In this document: piece by piece, positions 26,959-35,810 of the stretch
How positions within the stretch are numbered: the first letter of the stretch is position 1
Layout of the letters: each line of letters starts with the position of its first letter
Origin: Mesorhizobium sp. WSM3626
Lineage (GTDB): Bacteria; Pseudomonadota; Alphaproteobacteria; Rhizobiales; Rhizobiaceae
DNA length: 64,000 nucleotides
Assembly: GCF_000513935.1 (NCBI RefSeq)
Contig: NZ_AZUY01000008.1
Span: forward strand, 43,086 to 107,085
Reading direction: 5' to 3'
Position numbers and translations under genes: made by a program
Notes under the pieces: generated by a model
What the model was told of the DNA's origin: nothing
The model's database searches: none
The model's input: the letters and a program-made list of their open reading frames with translations, nothing else

Positions 26959-27996
26959 TCAAGGCCGGATGAAGACCTTGCCGTTGGGCTTGGCCAGTTC
27001 CGCCGGCACGCGTGCCATTGCCTCGGCCAGCGGAATGACCGCCGTCACGTCGGTCGACCAGCGTCCATCGGAAAAACGCTTCTGCGCCTCGAGGATCGCC
27101 GGACCACGCCGATCCCTAGATTGCCGCATCCATTCGCTCAGCCAGAAGCCCTCTATGTGCTTGTGCTGGAAGATCAGTTGGCCGGGTTCGCGGATGACCG
27201 TGGCCTCGGGATCGAGCCGGCCATAGATGATCCAGCGCGCCCGTTTCGGCATTGCATTGAAGATGGCTGAAGCCAGCGGGCCCGTGACAGCATCGAGGAA
27301 GATGCGCGGCTGTTCGACCTTCATCACCTCGCGCAGCGTGGCCTCGAAATCCGGTGCCTTCTCGTTGAGGACATGCGCCGCGCCAAGCTCTTTAAGCATG
27401 GCGATCTGCTCTTCGCGGCGCACGGTGACAACAGGCCGGAACCCTTCCTCGCTGGCAAGGCCGATGATCAGCTTGCAGAGCTGGCTGGCGCCGGCGGTCA
27501 TGACGAAGGCCTTCTCGCCTTCCTGTTTGACGATGTCGAACATGGCGATCGCGGTCAGCGGATTGACGATCATCGCGGCGCCGTCCTCGTCACGAACCGT
27601 ATCGAGCAACGGAATGCAGGCCGCCGCCTCTGCGACTGCATATTCGGCCCACGAGCCCCAATTGCTGAGACCAGTGGCGAAAGCGACACGCTTGCCGACG
27701 AGGCTTTTGGGATAGGCCTCCTCGCCAGCCGCGACGACCGTGCCGACGCCCTCGAAGCCGGCCGGCTGACCCTTGGCGCGAGGCTGGCCATACTGGCCCT
27801 TGATGAAGGCGACATCCGATGGATTGATCGAAGCCAGGCTGACCTTGATCAGCACCTGGGTCGGTCCGGGCGCAGGCACGGCGATGCTGCCCCGCTCGAG
27901 ATAGGGCTCCATCGCCTCGAGCGCACTGCCGCTCGGCGTCCTGGTATAGCCGTCACCGACCAAGAGCAGCGCCTTCATTTCGGAGGGGATGGTCAT
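26959..27996 (-). CDS. zinc-binding dehydrogenase, quinone-oxidoreductase-like (MDR superfamily)
   Basis: 345 residues. The N-terminal GroES-like half includes LIKVSLASINPSDVAFIKGQYG and PAGFEGVGTVVAAGEEAY; the C-terminal Rossmann half includes VMTAGASQLCKLIIGLASEEGFRPVVTVRREEQ. The catalytic zinc Cys ligands of alcohol dehydrogenases are absent, as in quinone oxidoreductases and enoyl-thioester reductases. ATG 27996 is chosen since AAGGAG lies 8 bases upstream; GTG codons just before it are worse spaced. It is 57 bp downstream of the acyl-CoA dehydrogenase gene and may reduce a double bond in the same catabolic route (inference). Confidence 0.85.
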   Translation of the reverse strand: MTIPSEMKALLLVGDGYTRTPSGSALEAMEPYLERGSIAVPAPGPTQVLIKVSLASINPSDVAFIKGQYGQPRAKGQPAGFEGVGTVVAAGEEAYPKSLVGKRVAFATGLSNWGSWAEYAVAEAAACIPLLDTVRDEDGAAMIVNPLTAIAMFDIVKQEGEKAFVMTAGASQLCKLIIGLASEEGFRPVVTVRREEQIAMLKELGAAHVLNEKAPDFEATLREVMKVEQPRIFLDAVTGPLASAIFNAMPKRARWIIYGRLDPEATVIREPGQLIFQHKHIEGFWLSEWMRQSRDRRGPAILEAQKRFSDGRWSTDVTAVIPLAEAMARVPAELAKPNGKVFIRP

Positions 27997-28053
27997 CACT
28001 GACACTCCTTGGTTGCCGCGGGAAAACCCGTATGTGGCCAGCCGAACTGCCGC

Positions 28054-29295
28054 TCAGAGCTTCTCCTGCGTGTATTTCTTCAACTCCGTACGCGCCACCT
28101 GGCGGCGATGGACTGCGTCAGGCCCGTCGGCGAGACGCAGCGTCCTCAGATGCGTCCACGAGCGCGCCAGTGGCGTATCCTGGCTGATGCCCTGGGCGCC
28201 GAACATCTGCACCGCCTCGTCGGTGACCTTGAGCGCCACGCGTGGCGCGACGACCTTGATCTGGCTGATCCAGGGAGCGGCGGCCCGCGCGTCTCCCTGG
28301 TCGATCATCCATGCCGCCTTGAGGCAGAGCAGGCGGGCCATCTCGATCTCCATGCGGCATTCGGCGATGATGTCGAAATTGGCGCCAAGCTTCGCCAGCT
28401 TCTGGCCGAAGGCCTCGCGGCGCACGGAACGCTGGCACAGCATCTCCAGCGCCATCTCGGCTTGGCCGATGGCGCGCATGCAGTGATGGATGCGGCCGGG
28501 GCCGAGCCGGCCTTGCGCGATCTCGAAGCCCCTGCCCTCGCCCAGGATCAGGTTCGAGGCCGGTACCCGGACATTGTCGAAGCGAAGATGCATATGGCCA
28601 TGCGGCGCGTCATCGTCGCCATAGACCTGCATGGCGCGGACCTTGGTCACGCCTTTCGTGATCGAGGGTACCAGGACCATCGAGTGGCGGCGGTGCTGCG
28701 GCTCGTCATCGCCGCCGGTCCGCACCATGACGATGTAGATGGCGCAGCGCGGATCGCCAGCGCCCGACGCCCACCATTTCTCGCCGTTGAGCACATAGTC
28801 GCCGCCCTGCCGCCCGCAGCGCATGGAAATGTTGGTGGCGTCGGAGGAAGCGACATCCGGCTCCGTCATCAGATAGGCCGAGCGGATTTTTCCGTCCAGC
28901 AACGGCTCGAGCCATTCCCGTTTGTGCTCGGCCGAGCCGTAACGTTGCAGAACCTCCATATTGCCGGTATCCGGTGCCGAGCAGTTGAATGTTTCGGCGC
29001 CGAGATGCGCCTTGCCCATCTCCTCGGCCAGATAGGCGTATTCGACAGTGGACAGGCCGTAGCCACGTTCCGAGCCGGTCAACCAGAAGTTCCACAGGCC
29101 GCGCTCCCGTGCGGTCTTCTTCAGCCCTTCGAGGATCTCGCTCTGGCGTTTGCTGTAGACCCAGCGGTCGCCGGCCTTGCCGACTTCGCCCAGGAACTCC
29201 TTGTCGAGCGGCATGATCTCGTCGCGCACCATGGCCGCGACGCGTGCGTGGATCGGCTTCAGCCGCTCGGTCATGCCGAGATTCATCTGCGTCAT
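28054..29295 (-). CDS. acyl-CoA dehydrogenase, ACAD10/ACAD11-like
   Basis: 413 residues. The order of motifs is that of the ACAD10/11 group: NFWLTGSERGYGLSTVEYA, NCSAPDTGNMEVLQRYGS, the FAD region LMTEPDVASSDATNIS, then GRGFEIAQGRLGPGRIHHCMRAIG and a C-terminal ARSWTHLRTLRLADGPDAVH. These flavoenzymes act on acyl-CoAs, and in the ACAD10/11 group on 4-hydroxyacyl-CoA derivatives together with a kinase domain. Here the matching kinase is encoded separately on the other strand (30750-31784). Divergent from the SDR gene, sharing a 116-bp promoter region. Confidence 0.92.
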   Translation of the reverse strand: MTQMNLGMTERLKPIHARVAAMVRDEIMPLDKEFLGEVGKAGDRWVYSKRQSEILEGLKKTARERGLWNFWLTGSERGYGLSTVEYAYLAEEMGKAHLGAETFNCSAPDTGNMEVLQRYGSAEHKREWLEPLLDGKIRSAYLMTEPDVASSDATNISMRCGRQGGDYVLNGEKWWASGAGDPRCAIYIVMVRTGGDDEPQHRRHSMVLVPSITKGVTKVRAMQVYGDDDAPHGHMHLRFDNVRVPASNLILGEGRGFEIAQGRLGPGRIHHCMRAIGQAEMALEMLCQRSVRREAFGQKLAKLGANFDIIAECRMEIEMARLLCLKAAWMIDQGDARAAAPWISQIKVVAPRVALKVTDEAVQMFGAQGISQDTPLARSWTHLRTLRLADGPDAVHRRQVARTELKKYTQEKL

Positions 29296-29411
29296 CGGTC
29301 GCTAACCCTTCATGCAGGCCGGGCATTTTATCCGTGGCAAGGATGACCGTACTTCGGATAGCCTTGTCAACGCGAACTGTTTTGCCCGCGGGCGAAGGCG
29401 CGGAGATTTGG

Positions 29412-30227
29412 ATGAGCTATCTGGATGAGCTGTTTTCGGTTGCCGGCAAGACCGCGCTGGTGACGGGAGCGGCGACCGGCATCGGCCGCATGGCGGCAAC
29501 CGCGCTGGTCAAGGCCGGCGCTAGCGTCATGATCGCCTCGCGTAAGGGCGAGGACTGCATCAAGGTCGCCAGCGAGTTGAACGGACTTGGCGCCCCGGGC
29601 CGGGCGGAAGGCTTTGCCGCCGACGTTTCGAGCGAGGCTGGCATTGCCGCCCTGGTCGGTGAGGTCAAGGCACGGACCGAAAGACTGCATATTCTGGTCA
29701 ACAATGCCGGCGTGTCCTGGGGCGCGCCGCTGGAGAGCTTTCCCTATCACGCCTGGGCCAAGGTGTTCGGCGTCAATGTCACCGCGGTCTTCCATCTGAC
29801 ACGCGAATTGCTGCCGCTGCTTGATGCTGCCGCAAGCGAAGCCGATCCGGCCCGGGTGATCAATCTGGGATCGGTGATGGGCACGCAGCCGCTGGCCGAC
29901 GATGCCTATTCCTACACCGCCTCCAAGGCCGCCGTGCATCATCTGACACGCACGCTGGCGTTCGAATTCGCTGACCGCCGCATCACCGTCAACGCCTTCG
30001 CACCAGGCCCATTCCAGAGCCGCATGACCGCATTCGCCACCGGCACGGACGAACAGGCCAGGCATGTCGGCGTCCATGTCCCGATCGGCCGCATCGGCAC
30101 GCCGGATGACATTGCCGGCGCAACGCTCTATTTGTGCAGCCGTGCAGGCAGCTATGTCACCGGCGCCATCCTGCCGATCGACGGCGGGCAGTCGGTGCAG
30201 CATGGGTTGACCTTATTCAAGGAATGA
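29412..30227 (+). CDS. SDR family oxidoreductase
   Basis: 271 residues. Cofactor motif ALVTGAATGIGRMAA (TGxxxGIG) near residue 16, ILVNNAGVSWG (NNAG), the serine in INLGSVMGTQ, and YSYTASKAAVH with the catalytic Y-x-x-x-K. ATG 29412 follows a CGGAG ribosome site. It opens the plus-strand catabolic operon SDR-MaoC-kinase-TetR and probably interconverts a hydroxyacyl and ketoacyl thioester (inference). Confidence 0.92.
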   Translation: MSYLDELFSVAGKTALVTGAATGIGRMAATALVKAGASVMIASRKGEDCIKVASELNGLGAPGRAEGFAADVSSEAGIAALVGEVKARTERLHILVNNAGVSWGAPLESFPYHAWAKVFGVNVTAVFHLTRELLPLLDAAASEADPARVINLGSVMGTQPLADDAYSYTASKAAVHHLTRTLAFEFADRRITVNAFAPGPFQSRMTAFATGTDEQARHVGVHVPIGRIGTPDDIAGATLYLCSRAGSYVTGAILPIDGGQSVQHGLTLFKE

Positions 30228-30267
30228 CATTCTCCGGCCGCAGAAGCCGGGAGTGAAACAGGAGGAC

Positions 30268-30753
30268 ATGAGCGTGGAACCGATCAGTCTCGATGTGCTT
30301 CTGGCCAGTGTCGGCAAGGAGGTCGGCGTTTCGCCCTGGCGCGTGGTCACGCAACGCATGATCGACCAGTTCGCCGACGCCACCGATGATCACCAGTTCA
30401 TCCACTGCGATCCGGAGCGGGCCAAGCGCGAAACGCCGTTCGGTGGCACCATCGCGCACGGCTTCCTGTCGCTGTCGCTGTTGTCGGCGATGACGTTCGA
30501 GACCATGCCGCCGCTGGAAAACGGCAAGATGGGTGTCAACCATGGCTTCGATTCGCTGCGCTTCCTGGCGCCGGTGAAGACCGGCGCGCGCATCCGCACC
30601 CGTTTCGTGCTGGCCGACGTCAAGGTCAGGCCATCGGGCTGGGTGCAGACGGCGCATGACGTGACCATCGAGATTGAAGGTTCCAAAAAGCCGGCGCTGA
30701 CCGCCCGCTGGCTGACGCTGACCTTACTTGAACGTCAGCCCGAGACGGTATGA
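30268..30753 (+). CDS. MaoC family dehydratase (hotdog fold)
   Basis: 161 residues. The hydratase-2 motif is seen as the Asp/His pair in FADATDDHQFIHCDPERAK and FGGTIAHGFLSLSL. Start chosen at ATG 30268 with AGGAGGAC just upstream; five earlier codons are unlikely. R-specific enoyl-CoA hydratases of this type add or remove water on acyl-CoAs. It overlaps the next gene by 4 bp (ATGA), so the two are coupled. Confidence 0.92.
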   Translation: MSVEPISLDVLLASVGKEVGVSPWRVVTQRMIDQFADATDDHQFIHCDPERAKRETPFGGTIAHGFLSLSLLSAMTFETMPPLENGKMGVNHGFDSLRFLAPVKTGARIRTRFVLADVKVRPSGWVQTAHDVTIEIEGSKKPALTARWLTLTLLERQPETV

Positions 30754-31784
30754 GCGACCCGAACGCGCTCGATCAGGCGGCGCTTGCGCCTTACCTCGAG
30801 GCGCACATCCCGGGCTTTTCCGGGCTCGCGGCAATCGAAAAATTCAAATCCGGCCAATCCAATCCGACCTATCTCCTGACAGCGGCAAGCGGCCGTTACG
30901 TGCTGCGCGCCAAGCCGCCAGGCCAACTCTTGAAATCGGCGCACCAGGTCGACCGCGAATTCCGGGTGATGGAGGCGCTTTCGGGCACCGCCGTGCCGGT
31001 GCCCAAAATGCTGCATCTGTCGGCAGAGGGCTCGCCGATCGGCCGTATGTTCTACGTCATGGATTTCCTCGATGGCCGCATCTTCTGGGATCCGGCGCTG
31101 CCTGTGATGCGCGGCAACGATGAGCGCGCCGCGATCTACGATGCCATGAACGGCACGCTTGCTGCCCTGCACGATGTCGATGTCGAGGCCGTGGGTCTCA
31201 GCGATTTCGGCCGCCCCGGCAATTACTTCGAGCGGCAGCTGGCACGCTGGACCAGCCAGTACCGTGCCTCCGAAACCGGCACCATTGCCGACATGGATCA
31301 GCTGATTGCCTGGCTGGAGATGGATATGCCGGCCGATGATATCAGGGCCTCGCTGGTGCATGGCGACTATCGGCTGGACAATCTGATCTTCGCGCCGGAC
31401 CAGCCGAGGGTACTGGCGGTGCTCGACTGGGAATTGTCGACATCAGGCCACCCCTTCGCCGACATCGCCTATCAATGCATGCAATGGCGCCTGCCGCATG
31501 CATCCGGCTTTCGCGGCCTGGGCGGCATCGATCGCTCGGCACTCGGCCTGCCTTCCGAGGAAGACTATGTCGCCGCCTATTGCCGGCGACGTGGGCTGAC
31601 CGGCATCGGCAATTGGACATTCTTCCTCGCCTTCTCCTTCTTCCGCCTGGCTGCAATCTGCCAAGGTGTCTACAAGCGGGCGCTCGACGGCAACGCTTCC
31701 AACCCGGAGAAGGCCAGAACCTATGGCGAGGCGGTGAAATTGCTCTCGCACCTCGCCGCTCAACTGATCAACAAGCAGGCGTAA
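30750..31784 (+). CDS. APH-family phosphotransferase, ACAD10/11-kinase-like
   Basis: 344 residues. Kinase-fold motifs: FKSGQSNPTYLLTAASGRYVLRAKPPG with the ATP-binding Lys near residue 52, MDFLDGRIFWDP in the hinge, the catalytic loop VHGDYRLDNLIF (H-x-D-x-x-x-x-N) and the metal loop LAVLDWELSTSGHPFADIAY. This motif set matches the kinase part of human ACAD10/11 and of the bacterial LvaA group, which phosphorylate 4-hydroxyacyl-CoA. Antibiotic resistance is unlikely given the acyl-CoA neighbours. Confidence 0.88.
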   Translation: MSDPNALDQAALAPYLEAHIPGFSGLAAIEKFKSGQSNPTYLLTAASGRYVLRAKPPGQLLKSAHQVDREFRVMEALSGTAVPVPKMLHLSAEGSPIGRMFYVMDFLDGRIFWDPALPVMRGNDERAAIYDAMNGTLAALHDVDVEAVGLSDFGRPGNYFERQLARWTSQYRASETGTIADMDQLIAWLEMDMPADDIRASLVHGDYRLDNLIFAPDQPRVLAVLDWELSTSGHPFADIAYQCMQWRLPHASGFRGLGGIDRSALGLPSEEDYVAAYCRRRGLTGIGNWTFFLAFSFFRLAAICQGVYKRALDGNASNPEKARTYGEAVKLLSHLAAQLINKQA

Positions 31785-31839
31785 GGGGAGACGGGATGGG
31801 TCGCTTCTGACGCCTGCCGCTTGGGAACCCACGGCGCCC

Positions 31840-31867
31840 TTGTTCGTTTCCGTACAGCGTATATAAT
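31840..31867 (+). promoter_or_regulatory. promoter of the TetR gene with operator half-site
   Basis: TTGTTC at 31840-31845 and a consensus TATAAT at 31862-31867 are 16 bp apart. Between them lies CGTACA (31851-31856), the same half-site found in the repeats upstream of the secreted-protein gene at 32737. This fits autoregulation by the TetR protein encoded just downstream. Confidence 0.6.
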
Positions 31868-31902
31868 TTAGCCGAGGCACCAACCAGACAAGGGCAACGG
31901 AC

Positions 31903-32547
31903 TTGCCGCTGAGCGTCCAGAAACGCCGCGAGAAACAAAAGGCCGAACTGCGCTCGGAGCTTGTCGCGGCCGCACACAAGCTCGTCCAGGAAGAAGGCTA
32001 TGAAGGCCTGACCATCCGCAAGCTGGCCAAGCGGGTCGGCTATGCGCCGATGTCGGTCTATTCCTACTTCGCCGACAAGCAGGACATCCTCTTCGCGCTG
32101 GCCGAGGACGCATTTGAAACGCTCGCCCGGCGCATCGAGGAGCACCCGTCCGACGATCCGATCGAGGCCTTGCAGGCGGTGATGACCGAATATGCGGCCT
32201 TCGGGCTCGGCAATCCCAATGAATACCGCACTGTCTTCATGACCGAAAAGACCAAGCTGCCGGAAGGCAGGAGCTACGAGGACATGGAGGAAGGCAACCC
32301 GGCGATGAAGGTGCTGATCAGCAGGGTCGAGGCCTGCGTCGCCGCCGGCAAATTGCGTGGCGATCCGCGCGCCATCGCCACCATGCTGTGGGCGGTCGGC
32401 CATGGCACGATCTCGCTGCTGATCACATTCCCCTTCTATCCCTTCGGCGACGCGCAGGCTTTCGTGAAGCGGATGTGCGATTTCACCCTTGCCACGCTCA
32501 GCACGCAAGATGTGCCGCCGTTGACCGAAACACCGGTCAACTGCTGA
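31903..32547 (+). CDS. TetR family transcriptional regulator
   Basis: 214 residues from a TTG start. The helix-turn-helix is LTIRKLAKRVGYAPMSVYSYFADKQDILFALAED near residues 34-67; the remaining helical part is the ligand domain. The TTG start lies about 35 bp after a good TATAAT box. It follows the kinase gene by 118 bp with its own promoter. Likely targets are the flanking acyl-CoA operons, its own promoter and the small secreted-protein gene downstream, based on shared CGTACA sequences (inference). Confidence 0.9.
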   Translation: MPLSVQKRREKQKAELRSELVAAAHKLVQEEGYEGLTIRKLAKRVGYAPMSVYSYFADKQDILFALAEDAFETLARRIEEHPSDDPIEALQAVMTEYAAFGLGNPNEYRTVFMTEKTKLPEGRSYEDMEEGNPAMKVLISRVEACVAAGKLRGDPRAIATMLWAVGHGTISLLITFPFYPFGDAQAFVKRMCDFTLATLSTQDVPPLTETPVNC

Positions 32548-32631
32548 GCGCGACCTCTTCGTTTTTCCAGATTTCCTCACCGCCTCTCCCAGCCAGAATG
32601 GGGCGGATTTCTTGGTTAACAAAAAGTCTAC

Positions 32632-32701
32632 CGTACGTGTACAATTTCTCTTGAACTTCGCGATCGACGGACGTATTTGTACAGAGCAACGTACATGTAC
32701 G
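32632..32701 (+). promoter_or_regulatory. three operator-like repeats (CGTAYNTGTAC) and promoter
   Basis: Three 11-bp copies occur: CGTACGTGTAC at 32632, CGTATTTGTAC at 32672 and CGTACATGTAC at 32690. The last extends to a perfect 12-bp palindrome CGTACATGTACG. A promoter TTGAAC (32651-32656), 17 bp, TATTTG (32674-32679) has its -10 inside the second copy, so protein binding there should block transcription. Confidence 0.65.
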
Positions 32702-32736
32702 GAACAAATTCACCCCGTCGAACACGGAGACTGACC

Positions 32737-32988
32737 ATGAAAAAGACACTCCTCACCCTCGCCGCCGTCCTGGCGCTTTCGGGTTCGGCCTTTGCCGCCA
32801 ACAACACCCCCCACGCGGTCAAGCATTCGACTGCAGCGACCTGCGTCGACACCAAGACCAATGTGAAGCTCGATTGCGCTTCGACCGGATCGGTCGACAA
32901 GAAGGCTTCCACGGGAGCCACGACCGACGGCAAGGGTCCCAGGCTCGGGATCACGGTGAACCCGTGGATTATGCCGAGCGCCTACTGA
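32737..32988 (+). CDS. small secreted protein, unrecognised
   Basis: 83 residues. A clear signal peptide (MKKTLLTLAAVLALSGSAFA) would be cleaved after AFA, leaving about 63 residues rich in Thr, Lys and Ala. Two Cys residues ten apart (TCVDTKTNVKLDCAS) could form a disulfide. A GGAG site precedes ATG 32737. I do not recognise the family. Its promoter carries three operator-like repeats close to a TetR gene, so it is probably induced under a specific signal. Confidence 0.75.
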   Translation: MKKTLLTLAAVLALSGSAFAANNTPHAVKHSTAATCVDTKTNVKLDCASTGSVDKKASTGATTDGKGPRLGITVNPWIMPSAY

Positions 32989-33002
32989 GATTTTCCGAAA
33001 GT

Positions 33003-33023
33003 CTGGCCGGCTCAGCCGGCCAG
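33003..33023. terminator. hairpin between convergent genes
   Basis: CTGGCCGGC-TCA-GCCGGCCAG is a perfect 9-bp stem with a 3-base loop between the convergent ends of the secreted-protein gene and the Gfo/Idh/MocA gene. No strong T-run follows on either strand, so the efficiency is uncertain. Confidence 0.5.
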
Positions 33024-33032
33024 ATGGTGATT

Positions 33033-34082
33033 TCAGGCGATCAAGACCGGCAGCTTGGCCGCTGAACTTTCGAAGGCCGCGTCGATCAGCTTCTGCATGT
33101 CGGCGGCGCGCCGGAACGACGGATCGCCGTTCCGTCCCGTGTCCAGCGCATCGGCGAAGCGCCGGGCATTGTGCTTGACGTCAGGCGGCGTCAGCATCCG
33201 CCAACGGTGCTGATCGACGTCGTCACCCAGGCAGGCCGACAGCCGCGAAACCTTGCCGTCGGTCTCGACCTTGATCGCGCCCTTGGTGCCGTGCAGGGCC
33301 AGCGACAAATCATTGCCATGGCCCGTCGTGTAGCGGCTGGCCATGATCGTGGCCAGCGCGCCTGAGCTGAGCCGCGCCGTTACCGCCAAACTGTCATTGA
33401 CGTCGAGCACATAGTCACCGATGCGGTCGCCCTCCGCCTTCGGAAACGTCACCAGATCGGCATGCAGCGAGACGATATCCTGGGCCGCGCCATAGGTCGC
33501 GAAGTCGAGGATATGGATGCCGACATCGCCCAGAACACCCGTCGAACCGTGCCGGCTCGACAGGCGCCACAGCCATTTGTCGTCGACCCGCCAGTCACCC
33601 CAGAACTTGCTGACCAGCCAGCTTTGCCGGTAGTTCGCCTCGACATGGCGCAGCTCGCCGATCTCGCCGGCCTCCACCATGCGCCGCGCCTCGTGGATCA
33701 CCGGCGTGTTACGATAGGTCAGGTTGACCATGTTGACGAGCCCGGCCGCCTCGGCGGCTTCGCTCATCGCAAGCGCATCGGCATGGTTCGGCGCCAGTGG
33801 CTTCTCGCAGAACACATGTTTCCCGGCGGCCAGCAGGGCGAGCGTCGTCGCCTTGTGGACCTGGTCCGGCGTCGCGTTGATGGCGGCATCGAACTCGCCC
33901 CAAGCGATCGCAGCTTCGAGGCTTTCGAAGAAATTGCCTATTTTGTTGGCGGCGGCGAACGCCGCCGCGCGGCCCGGCAGATGATCGACGCAAGCGACGA
34001 TGGTACAGCTCGGAACCTGACCGAACTCCTCGATATGATGTGCCGCGATCCAGCCGGTGCCGAGCAAAAGCAGGCGATGCAT
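33033..34082 (-). CDS. Gfo/Idh/MocA family oxidoreductase
   Basis: 349 residues. N-terminal Rossmann motif LLLGTGWIAAHHIEEF, then the conserved CEKPLAPNHADAL (E-K-P) near residue 94 that shapes NAD(P) and substrate binding. The C-terminal half is the alpha-beta dimer domain, including GVLGDVGIHILDFATY with the usual G-D-x-x-x-H. Such enzymes oxidise or reduce sugars and inositols. Its start overlaps the ThuA-like stop by 1 bp (TGATG), so the pair is coupled and resembles the ThuA/ThuB trehalose-derivative pair of rhizobia. No thuEFGK transporter is nearby. Confidence 0.92.
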   Translation of the reverse strand: MHRLLLLGTGWIAAHHIEEFGQVPSCTIVACVDHLPGRAAAFAAANKIGNFFESLEAAIAWGEFDAAINATPDQVHKATTLALLAAGKHVFCEKPLAPNHADALAMSEAAEAAGLVNMVNLTYRNTPVIHEARRMVEAGEIGELRHVEANYRQSWLVSKFWGDWRVDDKWLWRLSSRHGSTGVLGDVGIHILDFATYGAAQDIVSLHADLVTFPKAEGDRIGDYVLDVNDSLAVTARLSSGALATIMASRYTTGHGNDLSLALHGTKGAIKVETDGKVSRLSACLGDDVDQHRWRMLTPPDVKHNARRFADALDTGRNGDPSFRRAADMQKLIDAAFESSAAKLPVLIA

Positions 34083-34867
34083 CAGCTCAGCCCCCTCTCA
34101 CCGTCGGCATGCAGACGCAGGCCTTTCTGGACGATCTTCTCCTTGGCCTTGTCCGTCGGCACATTCGGCGCGTTGGTGATGCCGGACCATGCCGGGGCGG
34201 GGTTGTGCGCCCAGTGCACGGCGTTGCGCAGCACCTGCTGCACGCCTTCATTGTGATAGATCGGATAGGTCTCGTGGCCCGGTGAGAAATAGAAGATTTT
34301 TCCCGCTCCCCGCTGATAGGTCAGGCCGGAGCGGAACACCTCGCCGCCCTCGTACCAGGAGATAAACACCGTCTCCAGCGGCTCCGGCACCGCGAACGGC
34401 TCGCCATACATTTCCGTCTCGCCGATCTCGAGGCATTCGCCGATGCCTTGCGCGATCGGGTGGCCGCGATTGATCGCCCAGACACGCTCGCGCTCGCCCG
34501 CCTCGCGCCATTTCAGCGAACAGGGCGTGCCCATCAGCCGCTTGAAAATCTTCGAGTAGTGGCCAGAATGAAGCACGATCAGCCCCATGCCTTCCCAGAC
34601 CCGCTTCTGGACGCGCTCGACGATCTCGTCCTTGACCTCGCCATGGGCGGCATGGCCCCACCATAGAAGCACGTCGGTGGCCGCCAGGCGCGTGTCGCTC
34701 AGGCCGTGCTCGGGTTCCTGCAAGGTGGCGGTGGTCGCTTCGATGCGCTTGTCCTGGTTGAGCGCGGCGGCGATGGTACCGTGCATGCCCAAGGGATAGA
34801 GGTCGCGCACGGCGGCATTGGTCTGTTCATGGACGTTCTCGCCCCAGACAACGGCTTTAACAGGCAT
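34082..34867 (-). CDS. ThuA-like domain protein (trehalose utilisation family)
   Basis: 261 residues from ATG 34867, which has a strong GGGGAGGA site. [26 protein letters not shown] opens the ThuA fold. [14 protein letters not shown] and [19 protein letters not shown] follow, and [32 protein letters not shown] is the typical end. The family has a class-I-amidotransferase-like fold without a known catalytic triad and works with Gfo/Idh/MocA dehydrogenases on keto-sugars. It is coupled to such a gene directly downstream. Confidence 0.9.
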   Translation of the reverse strand: MPVKAVVWGENVHEQTNAAVRDLYPLGMHGTIAAALNQDKRIEATTATLQEPEHGLSDTRLAATDVLLWWGHAAHGEVKDEIVERVQKRVWEGMGLIVLHSGHYSKIFKRLMGTPCSLKWREAGERERVWAINRGHPIAQGIGECLEIGETEMYGEPFAVPEPLETVFISWYEGGEVFRSGLTYQRGAGKIFYFSPGHETYPIYHNEGVQQVLRNAVHWAHNPAPAWSGITNAPNVPTDKAKEKIVQKGLRLHADGERGLS

Positions 34868-34944
34868 TTTTCCTCCCCAAAGCGCTTTGAGTACCGTATC
34901 CGATGAGGTCTTGGGAAGATGTCTGTCAACCAAAATTTGTGAAA

Positions 34945-35802
<858 letters not shown>

Positions 35803-35810
<8 letters not shown>

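Noticed and set aside
30750-31784. Aminoglycoside resistance kinase
   Set aside because: The APH fold is shared, but motifs and acyl-CoA neighbours fit the ACAD10/11 kinase group instead.
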